IMG/VR virus record: IMGVR_UViG_3300042451_000030
Location: 1 to 30,138 of that record
Direction: 5' to 3' (one strand)
DNA from: a virus
DNA: 30,138 nucleotides
The notes beneath the pieces were generated by a model. The model made no database searches. It saw nothing but the letters and a program-made list of their open reading frames with translations, and was not told where the DNA came from. Numbering within the stretch: position 1 is the stretch's first letter; each line of letters opens with the position of its first letter. This document shows, piece by piece, positions 23,901 to 30,138 of this stretch. Both the position numbers and the translations under genes were made by a program.

Positions 23901-26900
23901 ATTTAGACATCTTATCTGAAGATCCATACAATGCTTCTACATATTTTTTACCAGACTCTGAAATTTCCTTACCAGTTTTATTCATAGAGTAAACCAAGGT
24001 AGCAACAGAAGCACCTATAGATAACCATGAACCTGCAGCAAGTCCTAAAATTTTAGTTGCCAATAATGCTTTTGCTCCTAACTTGCCAGTTGCAGTTCCT
24101 GCTGTTTTTGCTGCCTCTGCAAGTATTTTTGAATTACCAGTTACTTTATTAAACGCTACTGTAGCAAGTTTTGATGCTGCAGTCCAAGCAACAGTACTTG
24201 CAACCATTCCACCTATTGGTCCTAATGTGTCATACATAGCCATTGCTGGTACTTGTGATGCTATTCCAGCGACTGCACCTACAGCACCTGCTCCTCTAAC
24301 CATACCTTTAGGCATTGCACCACCAATTTTAAGTCCTAATGCCTGTACTGCTTGTGGTGTGGTTGATCCAGGATTATTTTTCTTATAATCAATAACTTGT
24401 TGTACTTCTCCACCTGTTAAAAAGTATTGCATTCCTTTAACTTTTCCACCAACATTTAATTTTTGTGAGTTAATAGAATGTAACAAACCTAAATTATTTT
24501 TTGTTGCTTGTTTATTTACAACAAATTCTCCAGGGGTAAGCATCGCTGGAACAGTATCTGTATTCCCACTACCAGGAACTATATTACCTTTATTAAATGC
24601 TTTAATAGGACTAGATACATTTGAACCAGTATATTCATTTCTAGTATAAACATTTGCTCTCATATCAGGATCTACATCTACCCAGTCATATTGACTAGTT
24701 CTAGTATTTAGTCCACTGCCTGTATTGTATGAACCCATTCTTTGCATTCTAAGTCTTCCGTTATTATTAAATAGCCAGGCTTCATATGGAACACCACCAT
24801 CTGGAGAAACTAAATAAATACCATCCTTGTAATTAGGATTTTCAAACACATCTTTCATTCTTGAATTTTTACCAAATATAGGCTTTATATTAGTTCTTGG
24901 AGTTGGAACTCTTAAACCAAAAGCACCTAGAGCATCATCAGCATTTAATCCCATTGCCTTTGCTATTCCTTTTGCAATTCCACCCTTGTTAGCAAAGGCC
25001 ATTCTTCCACCACTACGTCTTAAATCTAAGATTTGTTTAACTTTAGTACCATAAAAAGCCAATCTATTTTGAGAACCTATCTTACCTTCTATTGACTGTT
25101 GAATATTTCCATTTTTATCTAATATTTTTTCCCAAATGCCTTGTCTTTTAAGTGGATCAGATGTATCGTGACCATTAGCCTCTAGAAGTATTCTCCATAA
25201 TTTCTTTCCCTTAGCACCTTCATTTCCATCTAATATTGTTTGTAAATTTATTCCGTTATTTGTTGCGTATTCTTTTATAGCGGCACTTTCTTTAAAAAAT
25301 TTTACTAAATCTTGAACTCTTGGTGCTCTTTGATTTGAAAAAGTTCTAATCTCACCAGTGAAAGCAGTTAACCTTCCACCATCTACCTTATCAAATTCTT
25401 GCATTGCTACATCATACAATGATTCAAACCTTGTACTATTAGATTTAAAATCATCAGTAATCATAGTATCCCCAAGTGCAGATAACTGTTTAAGGAGACT
25501 TTCATATGCTTTAGGAAGGGCTTTTTCATAAGATTTGCCATACGCTAGCCTTCCTTTTGGATTATCTGCTGCAACAAAATCTAAGTATCTAGAGAATTGT
25601 GCATCTTGATAATCAAAAATATCTAAACCTGTTTTTTGAATTTCTGCAAACAATTGTGATGCTGGAACACCCTGACCACGCATCATATTGTTAGTATCTG
25701 CATTAAGTCTAATTACTCTGTTGCTTAATTCTTGTACAGGAATTCCAGTTTTTGAAAAATCAAAATCAGACCAACTTTTAACTTTTACAATTCTTGGTGC
25801 AGTAGTATGTGCAGCATTAGGCTTAGATAAACCCATACCTTTAAAGAAATTATTTTTATTTGCATCATCAGTTAGATTTAATTTTACTGCCATGTCTTTT
25901 ACATGTTGACTTTTCATTCTTTTTTCATTATGTTTATTTTGAAAAGATTGGGCTAACTTACCTAATTCTTGTACTCCCTTTTCATCAATGCCATACTTTG
26001 TATATTGATCAAATAATACTTTTAGTTGTTTATAACTTGTCTTTTTTATGTTTCCTTGATGTTTTCCACCAGAAAAATTTAAACCGTATTGTCTAACAAA
26101 CATGTCATATGTATATTCACCTGGATCTCCATAAAACATCTTTCCTACATTTGCTACCCCGCCACCTTTGTTATATCTTTGTGCATTAATAGCACTTAGT
26201 AGCCCAACGTTATTCTTTGTTGCTTCTTTGTTTACAACAAACTCTCCAGGAGTAAGCATCGCTGGGACTGTATCAGTATTACCACTACCAGGAACCATGT
26301 TTCCTTGGTTTAATGAAAATACTTTTCCACCTTTATTTCTACGTAATATTCTTTTACTCGCTGGTGCATTTTTTGATAACTCACTTGCAGCAGCACCTGT
26401 AGCAAAAAACGTTGACTGAACATTCTTTGCAGCAACTTGTTGTGCAATTAATCTTTGATATGAAAGAGTTAGATTATCTATTGCTAATTTTGCATTATTT
26501 GCACTACCAACCTGTCTAAGTAATGCTTCGTTTGCAAACGATGTTGCACTACCTAATTGTCTTGCTGCATTTGCTGCATCAATTTCTGAAAGACTTAAAT
26601 ATTTTCCAGACTCGGTTAAAGATTTAATTGCTGCAAGAGGACCTTTTCGTAGCAAAGTTACTCCAAGCATTGTTATACTTTGACCCATTTTTGCTAATGT
26701 TCCTATTAAGTTTGCAAACAAACCAAACATCATAGTTGCTGCTGGAATCAATAATCCAGTAATAACAGTTGCTAAGGCTGCAAAATTTTTAACACCTTCT
26801 GGTAATCTATTAAACCATTCAACTATTTTAGTTAAAAAATTAACTATAGGAATAGCCATCTTAGTAAACAACTCTCCTATAGGTGCTATTGCTAATTTTA

Positions 26901-28380
26901 ATTTTTCTATTGCTGAAACTAATTGAACACTAAATGCTTGTTCTACTACCTTTAATTCTTTTTCAGCACTGGATGCTAGTTGCTCTGTTGTATATCCCAT
27001 GGTTGCAATAACCTGTTGTGCTTGAGATCCATCTCTAATAATGTTTTCAAACAAAGCACCAAGTCTTGCATATTGGTATTTACCAAATAGTGTTTCTAAA
27101 ACTTGTTGTTGTTGAAACTCACCTAATGTTTCAAGTGCTTTAGAAAATGTTGTAACAATTCCCATCAAGTCACCTTGGTTTTGCTGAACTATTGCATTTA
27201 TATTTATTCCTAAATCCCCAAGTTGTTTAGTTGCTTCTTTACTTGGGTTAATTAAAGATCCAAGACCTGATTTAAGAGCGTTAGAGCCTTGCTCTGCCGA
27301 CACTCCACCTTCTTGCATTGCTGCTAAAAATACTGTTAAATCTTTTACATCTCCACCAAGTCCTTTAATTACTGGTGCCACACGAGGAATAGCAGATGCT
27401 ATATCCTGTAAACTAACAACTGTTTGGTTTTCAACCATGTTTAAAAAGTTAATAGTGTCTGCTAATTCTTGACCAGATAATCTAAAAGCACTTTGTAGTG
27501 CGATTGTTGTTTCAAGTGCAGAGTTTTGATCCATTTGACCAAGGGTTGCTAATCTAGTAGATTCTCTTACAGCGTCTGTTAACTCACCATTTCTTCTACC
27601 TGCTGCTGCTGCTTGTGCTGCTAGCGACATAGTATCTTTTGCTGCTATACCATATTTTGTAAATTCTTTAGATAATCCTTCTACTGCTTTTAAATTACTT
27701 TCTAATTCCATTGGAGTTGTAAATATATCTCCATATACCTTTTTAAATGCTACCGCTTGCATTTCTAAATCTCTAAATACTCTTCCTGCAGTTGCACCAA
27801 ATATAGTTAAAGGAACTGTAAAACCAACCATAAGTTGTCTACCAGCCCACTGTACGTTTTTACCAAAATTAATTAATTGAGTTGTACCTTGTCTAAACAT
27901 AGAACCAAGGATTTGTGTTCTTTGAGATGCTATAGAGAGTTCTGAAGAAAATGCTGTTAAAGGTCTTATTGCAAGTGCATCCTGCATACCTTTTGATGCT
28001 TTGCCAGTTGCAATAAACTGAGTTTGCATTGTACGTGCACGTTCTGATGCCAAGGCAAATGTCTCTGCAGCAATTGCACTTCTTTTATTAAAGGCTGCAC
28101 TAAAAAATTGACCTAATGTTGCTTGACCTTTTCTTAGTGTTGAATCAAGAGCATTAGCAGAAGTTTGCATTCTAACAACTTCAGCACGAAACGTTCCAGT
28201 TCTATTTACAGCATCAGCAAGGCTATCTGCAAATGCTCTAGATGCTTGATTTTGTATCTTTTGACTTTTATTAAGAGTAAGATTAAAAGCATTTATTTGT
28301 TGCTGTAATTTTCTAAGTTCAGCAGCAGCACCACTGGTATTAATATCAACATCAATACTAGTTTTAATAATCTCTGCCAC
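20956..28380 (-). CDS. tmp: Tape measure protein
   Basis: The 2474-residue protein that sets tail length and passes into the host during DNA injection. The N-terminus is helical and coiled-coil-like, followed by a typical tape-measure core (QWAGRQLMVGFTVPLTIFGA; later EQGSNALKSGLGSLINPS). Hydrophobic segments lie near 534-566, 1360-1397 and 1432-1465; a long coiled coil is near 2080-2310. A DTVPAMLTPGEFVVNK-type motif occurs near residues 700-716 and 1270-1290, and a diverged copy near 2370-2390. By the rule of about 1.5 angstrom per residue, the tail should be near 370 nm. The start is GTG in a TAGTG junction with gpT. Confidence 0.93.
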   Translation of the reverse strand: MAEIIKTSIDVDINTSGAAAELRKLQQQINAFNLTLNKSQKIQNQASRAFADSLADAVNRTGTFRAEVVRMQTSANALDSTLRKGQATLGQFFSAAFNKRSAIAAETFALASERARTMQTQFIATGKASKGMQDALAIRPLTAFSSELSIASQRTQILGSMFRQGTTQLINFGKNVQWAGRQLMVGFTVPLTIFGATAGRVFRDLEMQAVAFKKVYGDIFTTPMELESNLKAVEGLSKEFTKYGIAAKDTMSLAAQAAAAGRRNGELTDAVRESTRLATLGQMDQNSALETTIALQSAFRLSGQELADTINFLNMVENQTVVSLQDIASAIPRVAPVIKGLGGDVKDLTVFLAAMQEGGVSAEQGSNALKSGLGSLINPSKEATKQLGDLGININAIVQQNQGDLMGIVTTFSKALETLGEFQQQQVLETLFGKYQYARLGALFENIIRDGSQAQQVIATMGYTTEQLASSAEKELKVVEQAFSVQLVSAIEKLKLAIAPIGELFTKMAIPIVNFLTKIVEWFNRLPEGVKNFAALATVITGLLIPAATMMFGLFANLIGTLAKMGQSITMLGVTLLRKGPLAAIKSLTESGKYLSLSEIDAANAARQLGSATSFANEALLRQVGSANNAKLAIDNLTLSYQRLIAQQVAAKNVQSTFFATGAAASELSKNAPASKRILRRNKGGKVFSLNQGNMVPGSGNTDTVPAMLTPGEFVVNKEATKNNVGLLSAINAQRYNKGGGVANVGKMFYGDPGEYTYDMFVRQYGLNFSGGKHQGNIKKTSYKQLKVLFDQYTKYGIDEKGVQELGKLAQSFQNKHNEKRMKSQHVKDMAVKLNLTDDANKNNFFKGMGLSKPNAAHTTAPRIVKVKSWSDFDFSKTGIPVQELSNRVIRLNADTNNMMRGQGVPASQLFAEIQKTGLDIFDYQDAQFSRYLDFVAADNPKGRLAYGKSYEKALPKAYESLLKQLSALGDTMITDDFKSNSTRFESLYDVAMQEFDKVDGGRLTAFTGEIRTFSNQRAPRVQDLVKFFKESAAIKEYATNNGINLQTILDGNEGAKGKKLWRILLEANGHDTSDPLKRQGIWEKILDKNGNIQQSIEGKIGSQNRLAFYGTKVKQILDLRRSGGRMAFANKGGIAKGIAKAMGLNADDALGAFGLRVPTPRTNIKPIFGKNSRMKDVFENPNYKDGIYLVSPDGGVPYEAWLFNNNGRLRMQRMGSYNTGSGLNTRTSQYDWVDVDPDMRANVYTRNEYTGSNVSSPIKAFNKGNIVPGSGNTDTVPAMLTPGEFVVNKQATKNNLGLLHSINSQKLNVGGKVKGMQYFLTGGEVQQVIDYKKNNPGSTTPQAVQALGLKIGGAMPKGMVRGAGAVGAVAGIASQVPAMAMYDTLGPIGGMVASTVAWTAASKLATVAFNKVTGNSKILAEAAKTAGTATGKLGAKALLATKILGLAAGSWLSIGASVATLVYSMNKTGKEISESGKKYVEALYGSSDKMSKFAESFGRENVQQQLASRRAELVTGGPVSEEAKQFSTQFLQGDAGKQMLADLQTVSKTGGTQSRNDAILNQLLRGVVTKSITAEEARAIAMDIGTQLNDQSIGVNIAAKISRLAGPNGEDLADNILQVNALIKPKLDIAATEKIVAEQWSKTNIFQKMSANMFGGGADSIFSKTIATQALQTLEITKEQLDLLKLELESGNITYSEFINKKTMITLDSVNVTKDAMTALSEKFINDTEGMKNAVDEFRNEVKTSFETKLENFSPEDAAKIRGFQDKVSRGGSGTTQVERYGVTQTLPTAQTEKGLAAQTALETLSPELSLALSSLEKADLAAERLSDLFALDPTTLYTIEEYFTLGGDLGNILGKSVFEIQNYQEALDRLSAVPEKFKTDVDIATLIGDPKKLESFTIQATKSQEALDYLSKQKNITKEVAMNVITTYLGDNAIAKQLLEHYLSTGNKFEDLDLNAIITMGVSNPQVASALAIIEKAKSGANVGMSALVQAYDILSKEGESAGAGMQQGGGDGGSGEDPLKAIKDQIADTNTLIGASQKLIAVGLRPEIAATLSAAEAKALLAKKSGDLIKKLNDEADKSKVLANIYKDPRQVAIDSYNKQIEFIDRTISAIDRQISTIRRKNELDQRDIGVRQRALESITKKEKEVNDQYNLRFESLNKVSKINDRITQQTQDRISLSSALVSGDFGAAASAAASMTGNFASAQVEDARVALELQRDQEIASIGALVNGQLMTKEQIEASIDVIQERMYQRDQQILGLQDQIYLKEEEKYLLQQNVQLINDQIAEQTAKQTAKMAEQVGVAESLRKKLFAQYEIAKAIAQRNWGAKFGSYNTGGEVKTFAYGGSVYRGSKEPPPALRMAMGSIVPGMGLSDKVPALLTPGEFVVRKSVAQANMPLLNALNGNVFPGAGSFAMPETTLNSPNNVVSNISSPVYNYSVNVNVPNTTSSPNEIADVVINKIKMTQGREIRRNRF
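24501..24582 (-). repeat. Direct repeat copy B within tape-measure gene
   Basis: Partner of 26217-26298, with about 9 differences in 82 bases. A third, more diverged protein-level copy is coded near 21210-21290. Confidence 0.85.
26217..26298 (-). repeat. Direct repeat copy A within tape-measure gene
   Basis: An 82-base unit about 89% identical to 24501-24582, both coding for the MLTPGEFVVNK motif of the tape measure. The offset of 1716 bases is exactly 572 codons, so recombination between copies would delete or duplicate the segment in frame. Confidence 0.85.
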
Positions 28381-28751
28381 TAATCAATCACCTCGTAGTC
28401 TAAGCCCTCACCAATTCCAAAACCAGCCCTTTTTGCAGCCGCTCCACTTAACGACACTATATCGTTAGGGTTTTTTGTTTTGCCCTTGCTAAAAGCCTTG
28501 GCCTTTATTTTTTCCCAAGCCTCTTGACCTTCGGACGAATTATTTTTATCTATATCAACACCCTGTATTGCAGCAAAGAATTTTTTGTTCTCGTACTGCT
28601 CTTTACTGTGTGATCCTAGTATTGCTACTAGTTCTGGTATCGATATGTTTTCTTCTAGTTCTTCGTAATTTTTCCAAAGACCTAAAAGAAATACTTTAGA
28701 TTCCAACTCGGCTAGATCTAGTTCGTCCCAACTAGAGCCGCCGCTAGTGCG
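28380..28751 (-). CDS. Tail assembly chaperone, gpT part (reached by -1 frameshift)
   Basis: The second half of the chaperone fusion. In this frame the sequence is open from just downstream of a TAA at about 28767-28769 and reads RTSGGSSWDELDLAELESK before the helical body (KVFLLGLWKNYEELEENIS). An independent TTG start at 28706 is possible but has no clear ribosome site, and the SSWDEL segment lies before it, so translation by frameshifting is preferred. GpT-like domains recruit the tape measure to the growing tail. The C-terminus is basic and Gly-rich (AAAKRAGFGIGEG). It shares one base with the tape-measure GTG. Confidence 0.75.
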   Translation of the reverse strand, partial: RTSGGSSWDELDLAELESKVFLLGLWKNYEELEENISIPELVAILGSHSKEQYENKKFFAAIQGVDIDKNNSSEGQEAWEKIKAKAFSKGKTKNPNDIVSLSGAAAKRAGFGIGEGLDYEVID

Positions 28752-29053
28752 TTTGGGTCGTTCAACTTAATCCCAGCAGCCACTTCAATTATTTTATATA
28801 CAGTAGGCAAATCAATAACATCTTCTAATTTAGCCTTATCTGCTAATTCTGGTTTGTACTGCTTCATTGCTATAACTGCACAATCTAACAGTAAATCCAT
28901 TGATTTAATGTTATCTTCTGATATTGTTTCATCAGAAATCTTTTGAAACTCTTTCATAAAATCCCTTAAAATTTTGATTTTAAGCGGTCTCATTTCTACC
29001 TTAGTTCCATCTTGTAGTTCAATTTCTACAACTTCGTAAACACTTGTTGCCAT
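28380..29053 (-). CDS. Tail assembly chaperone fusion gpGT (programmed -1 frameshift)
   Basis: Joined product: 29053-28751 in the first frame, then base 28751 is read again and translation continues to 28380. The heptamer C-CCA-AAC (28757-28751) becomes CCC-AAA after slipping, giving 101 + 123 = 224 residues. The join runs LNDPN|RTSGGSSWDEL. In lambda and many siphoviruses the G:GT ratio made this way controls tail assembly around the tape measure, and the product is not in the virion. Position directly before the tape measure fits exactly. The frameshift itself is inferred from sequence, not measured. Confidence 0.82.
28718..29053 (-). CDS. Tail assembly chaperone gpG
   Basis: A 111-residue mostly helical protein with the N-terminal beta pair VVEIELQDGTKVEMRPL, then charged helices (LRDFMKEFQKISDE) and a hydrophobic C-terminal helix. 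It is the more abundant chaperone product, ending at TAG 28720-28718 when no frameshift occurs. AGGAGG lies a few bases before the ATG at 29053, and an extended -10 promoter is just upstream, so it heads the tail assembly operon. Family assignment rests on size, place between major tail and tape measure, and the slippery site. Confidence 0.8.
   Translation of the reverse strand: MATSVYEVVEIELQDGTKVEMRPLKIKILRDFMKEFQKISDETISEDNIKSMDLLLDCAVIAMKQYKPELADKAKLEDVIDLPTVYKIIEVAAGIKLNDPNALAAALVGTN
28751..28757 (-). promoter_or_regulatory. -1 ribosomal frameshift site CCCAAAC
   Basis: A canonical X-XXY-YYZ heptamer in the gpG frame (C CCA AAC), 10 codons before the gpG stop. After slipping, the gpT frame stays open to 28380. 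No clear stimulatory stem or pseudoknot could be confirmed by eye, though GC-rich sequence (GCGGCGGC) follows. Confidence 0.85.
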
Positions 29054-29077
29054 TTATCCTCCTATGGATATAATAAA

Positions 29078-29086
29078 ATTATAGCA
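29078..29086 (-). promoter_or_regulatory. Extended -10 promoter of the tail assembly operon
   Basis: TGCTATAAT (29086-29078) follows directly after the terminator's T-run. No good -35 is present: the 17-base position falls in the terminator hairpin. The expected start is near 29071, leaving a leader of about 18 bases with AGGAGG before gpG. Confidence 0.6.
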
Positions 29087-29087
29087 C

Positions 29088-29112
29088 AAAACCCACCCCC
29101 AAAGGGAGTGGG
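29088..29112 (-). terminator. Intrinsic terminator after the major tail gene
   Basis: Minus-strand stem CCCAC-T-CCC, loop TTT, GGG-G-GTGGG (29112-29092) followed by TTTT (29091-29088). Eight Watson-Crick pairs and one T-G pair form a very stable hairpin with a short T-run. It separates the abundant major tail transcript from the chaperone and tape-measure operon. Confidence 0.75.
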
Positions 29113-29133
29113 CTAAGTGTTTATGAATTTATC

Positions 29134-29808
29134 TTAAACGGTACGATCAACAATTTTTCCGTAAGATCCGTTTGCTGCTGAGAGCAATCGGAATGTTACT
29201 TCGAACATTGATGGTGCATCACGTTTTGCTGAAACTGTTACATTTTCAATTGAAAGTGCACGGTTTGCAACATAGATACGTTCTTTAGTTGTGTTTGGGT
29301 CACCAGTTCCTGGACCAACTGCAGCGATTGCTCGCTCCAATGGTACGTCTCCGATATCTCCAGACAATAACTCAAGTGTTTGACCATTAGATGTAGTTGA
29401 GTTGCCTGTTAGGTCAGCATCATCTCCTGCAATTGCAGTTACAAGGTTTTCCAAAGTTGCTTCACCAAATGCGGTGACTAAACTTACGGTCATTCCTTGC
29501 TTGTACAAACGAGCAACGTCTAGTAACTGATCAACTTGAACTTCACCAAAGTCTGGTTGGAATTGCATTTCCAAACCATTCATTGTGTAGCCTACGTTTG
29601 ACCAATATGCTGCGTCTCCTGCTCCGCCTGATAAAGTTTCTTTGAAACTTGTACCTTGTACGAATGCTGGAAGTCCGTTTGCACTTGCTGCGGCTGCAGA
29701 AAATTTGTATGCGGAAAGTGCTTCATAATATTCTAATGAATAGTCTCCGATAAAAAGTGCTGCGGCACCTACGATAATCTGTTTTGAATCTCCACGAGTA
29801 TAAGCCAT
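29134..29808 (-). CDS. Major tail protein
   Basis: A 224-residue tail-tube subunit. It is rich in Ala, Gly, Thr and Val with alternating beta pattern (VGYTMNGLEMQFQPDFGEVQ, then MTVSLVTAFGEATLENLV), and a C-terminal half with LSIENVTVSAKRDAPSMFEV and VTFRLLSAA, typical of the tube fold that stacks in rings around the tape measure. It lies just before the G/GT chaperones as in most siphoviruses. The ribosome site GAGGAGG is excellent and base composition is visibly richer in G+C than neighbours, both fitting very high expression. It is followed by its own terminator. Confidence 0.82.
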   Translation of the reverse strand: MAYTRGDSKQIIVGAAALFIGDYSLEYYEALSAYKFSAAAASANGLPAFVQGTSFKETLSGGAGDAAYWSNVGYTMNGLEMQFQPDFGEVQVDQLLDVARLYKQGMTVSLVTAFGEATLENLVTAIAGDDADLTGNSTTSNGQTLELLSGDIGDVPLERAIAAVGPGTGDPNTTKERIYVANRALSIENVTVSAKRDAPSMFEVTFRLLSAANGSYGKIVDRTV

Positions 29809-29856
29809 GTTTTTTTCCTCCTCTAGTTTTTAATAGTGGGGGCGTTCCTCAGTACA

Positions 29857-29862
29857 ATTATA
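29857..29862 (-). promoter_or_regulatory. Possible -10 element of the major tail gene
   Basis: TATAAT in the 62-base gap before the major tail gene, with no extended TG and no convincing -35. The gap also holds GAGGAGG. A separate promoter would match the private terminator after this gene, but A/T-rich sequence makes chance likely. Confidence 0.3.
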
Positions 29863-29870
29863 TATCTTGT

Positions 29871-30138
29871 TTATGCAAACTTACTATTTATTGGCAGCAT
29901 ATGATAGTCTGCTTTTATGATAATATCTTGAGAGAATATAGTTCTTTGATCATCTAGGGTAGTAGCGTCTTTTAAGTATGTTGTTTGATAAGCATTTACA
30001 CAATGAAGCATAATTCTATGATTACCCCCATAATATTGCCTCATAAAGCCATTAATGTCTGAGGCAGCCTCATCTTCCCTATCTATAATTTCTACCAGCC
30101 TATTAGTAATAATCCTTGTTACAGCATAGTCATTTGTT
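29871..30138 (-). CDS. Head-tail joining or tail terminator-like protein (5' end outside window)
   Basis: The last 88 codons of a gene entering from the right edge, ending in TAA at 29871-29873. Visible protein includes AVTRIITNRLVEIIDRED, an aromatic GFMRQYYGGNHRIM block and a C-terminal QDIIIKADYHMLPINSKFA. I do not recognise the family. The position directly before the major tail gene is where tail-terminator or head-tail completion proteins usually lie, which is the only basis for the call. Confidence 0.45.
   Translation of the reverse strand, partial: TNDYAVTRIITNRLVEIIDREDEAASDINGFMRQYYGGNHRIMLHCVNAYQTTYLKDATTLDDQRTIFSQDIIIKADYHMLPINSKFA

Noticed and set aside
22076-26419. Plus-strand open frames in the tape-measure region
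   Set aside because: They are antisense shadows of one 2474-codon gene, with hydrophobic, motif-free translations.

Overview
The window is one unbroken stretch of a tailed-phage genome (siphovirus type, judging by the long tape-measure protein and the G/GT chaperone pair). It is about one-third G+C by eye. Every convincing gene lies on the minus strand, so transcription and gene order run from high to low coordinates. Gene packing is extreme: most neighbours overlap by 1 to 14 bases, often as TAATG, TAGTG or ATGA, and no gap exceeds about 80 bases. I see no integrase, repressor, tRNA, CRISPR array, insertion sequence or lysis gene. The gene set (phage-encoded DnaE-type polymerase, RecA, DnaB, a short DnaG, a WK/GKG/TYTL-type SSB and many small zinc-ribbon proteins) is most like actinobacteriophages. 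The low G+C would fit a low-G+C actinobacterial host such as freshwater Nanopelagicales or marine Actinomarinales. That host call is inference from gene content only.

Layout in transcription order. (1) 30138-29134: the end of a head-tail joining or tail-terminator-like gene, then the major tail protein, then an intrinsic terminator. (2) 29086-13228: the tail assembly operon. It starts from an extended -10 promoter touching the terminator, followed by chaperones gpG and gpGT (made by -1 frameshifting on CCCAAAC), a 2474-residue tape measure, a distal-tail-like protein, a 1437-residue tail-tip or fibre protein and four smaller tail or fibre proteins. (3) 13210-4402: the replication and recombination module. 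It holds a zinc ribbon, an AT-hook protein, a possible helicase loader, DnaB helicase, a short DnaG primase, SSB, DNA polymerase III alpha with an intact-looking PHP domain, RecA, another zinc ribbon and a small PD-(D/E)XK-like protein. (4) 4112-1: a Cas4-like nuclease, a zinc-finger protein, a RuvC-like resolvase, a tiny HTH protein, an Nmad1/DUF1599-like protein, the small terminase and the first 383 codons of the large terminase, which runs off the left edge.

The replication genes form a nearly complete fork (helicase, primase, SSB, polymerase with probable built-in proofreading) plus a recombination set (RecA, Cas4-like nuclease, RuvC-like resolvase). The terminase follows directly, which fits recombination-dependent concatemers being resolved and packaged. 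Clamp, clamp loader and RNA polymerase are not in the window and may come from the host.

The most interesting signals are regulatory. Several good sigma70-type promoters are buried inside coding sequence, including a perfect TTGACA-17-TATAAT at 10570-10598 and near-perfect ones at 9553-9582 and 2131-2159. Two genes (starts at 13210 and 10740) have TATAAT exactly 6 bases before the ATG, which predicts leaderless mRNAs. There is also a clear programmed frameshift site, and an in-frame 82-base direct repeat in the tape-measure gene that could switch tail length.
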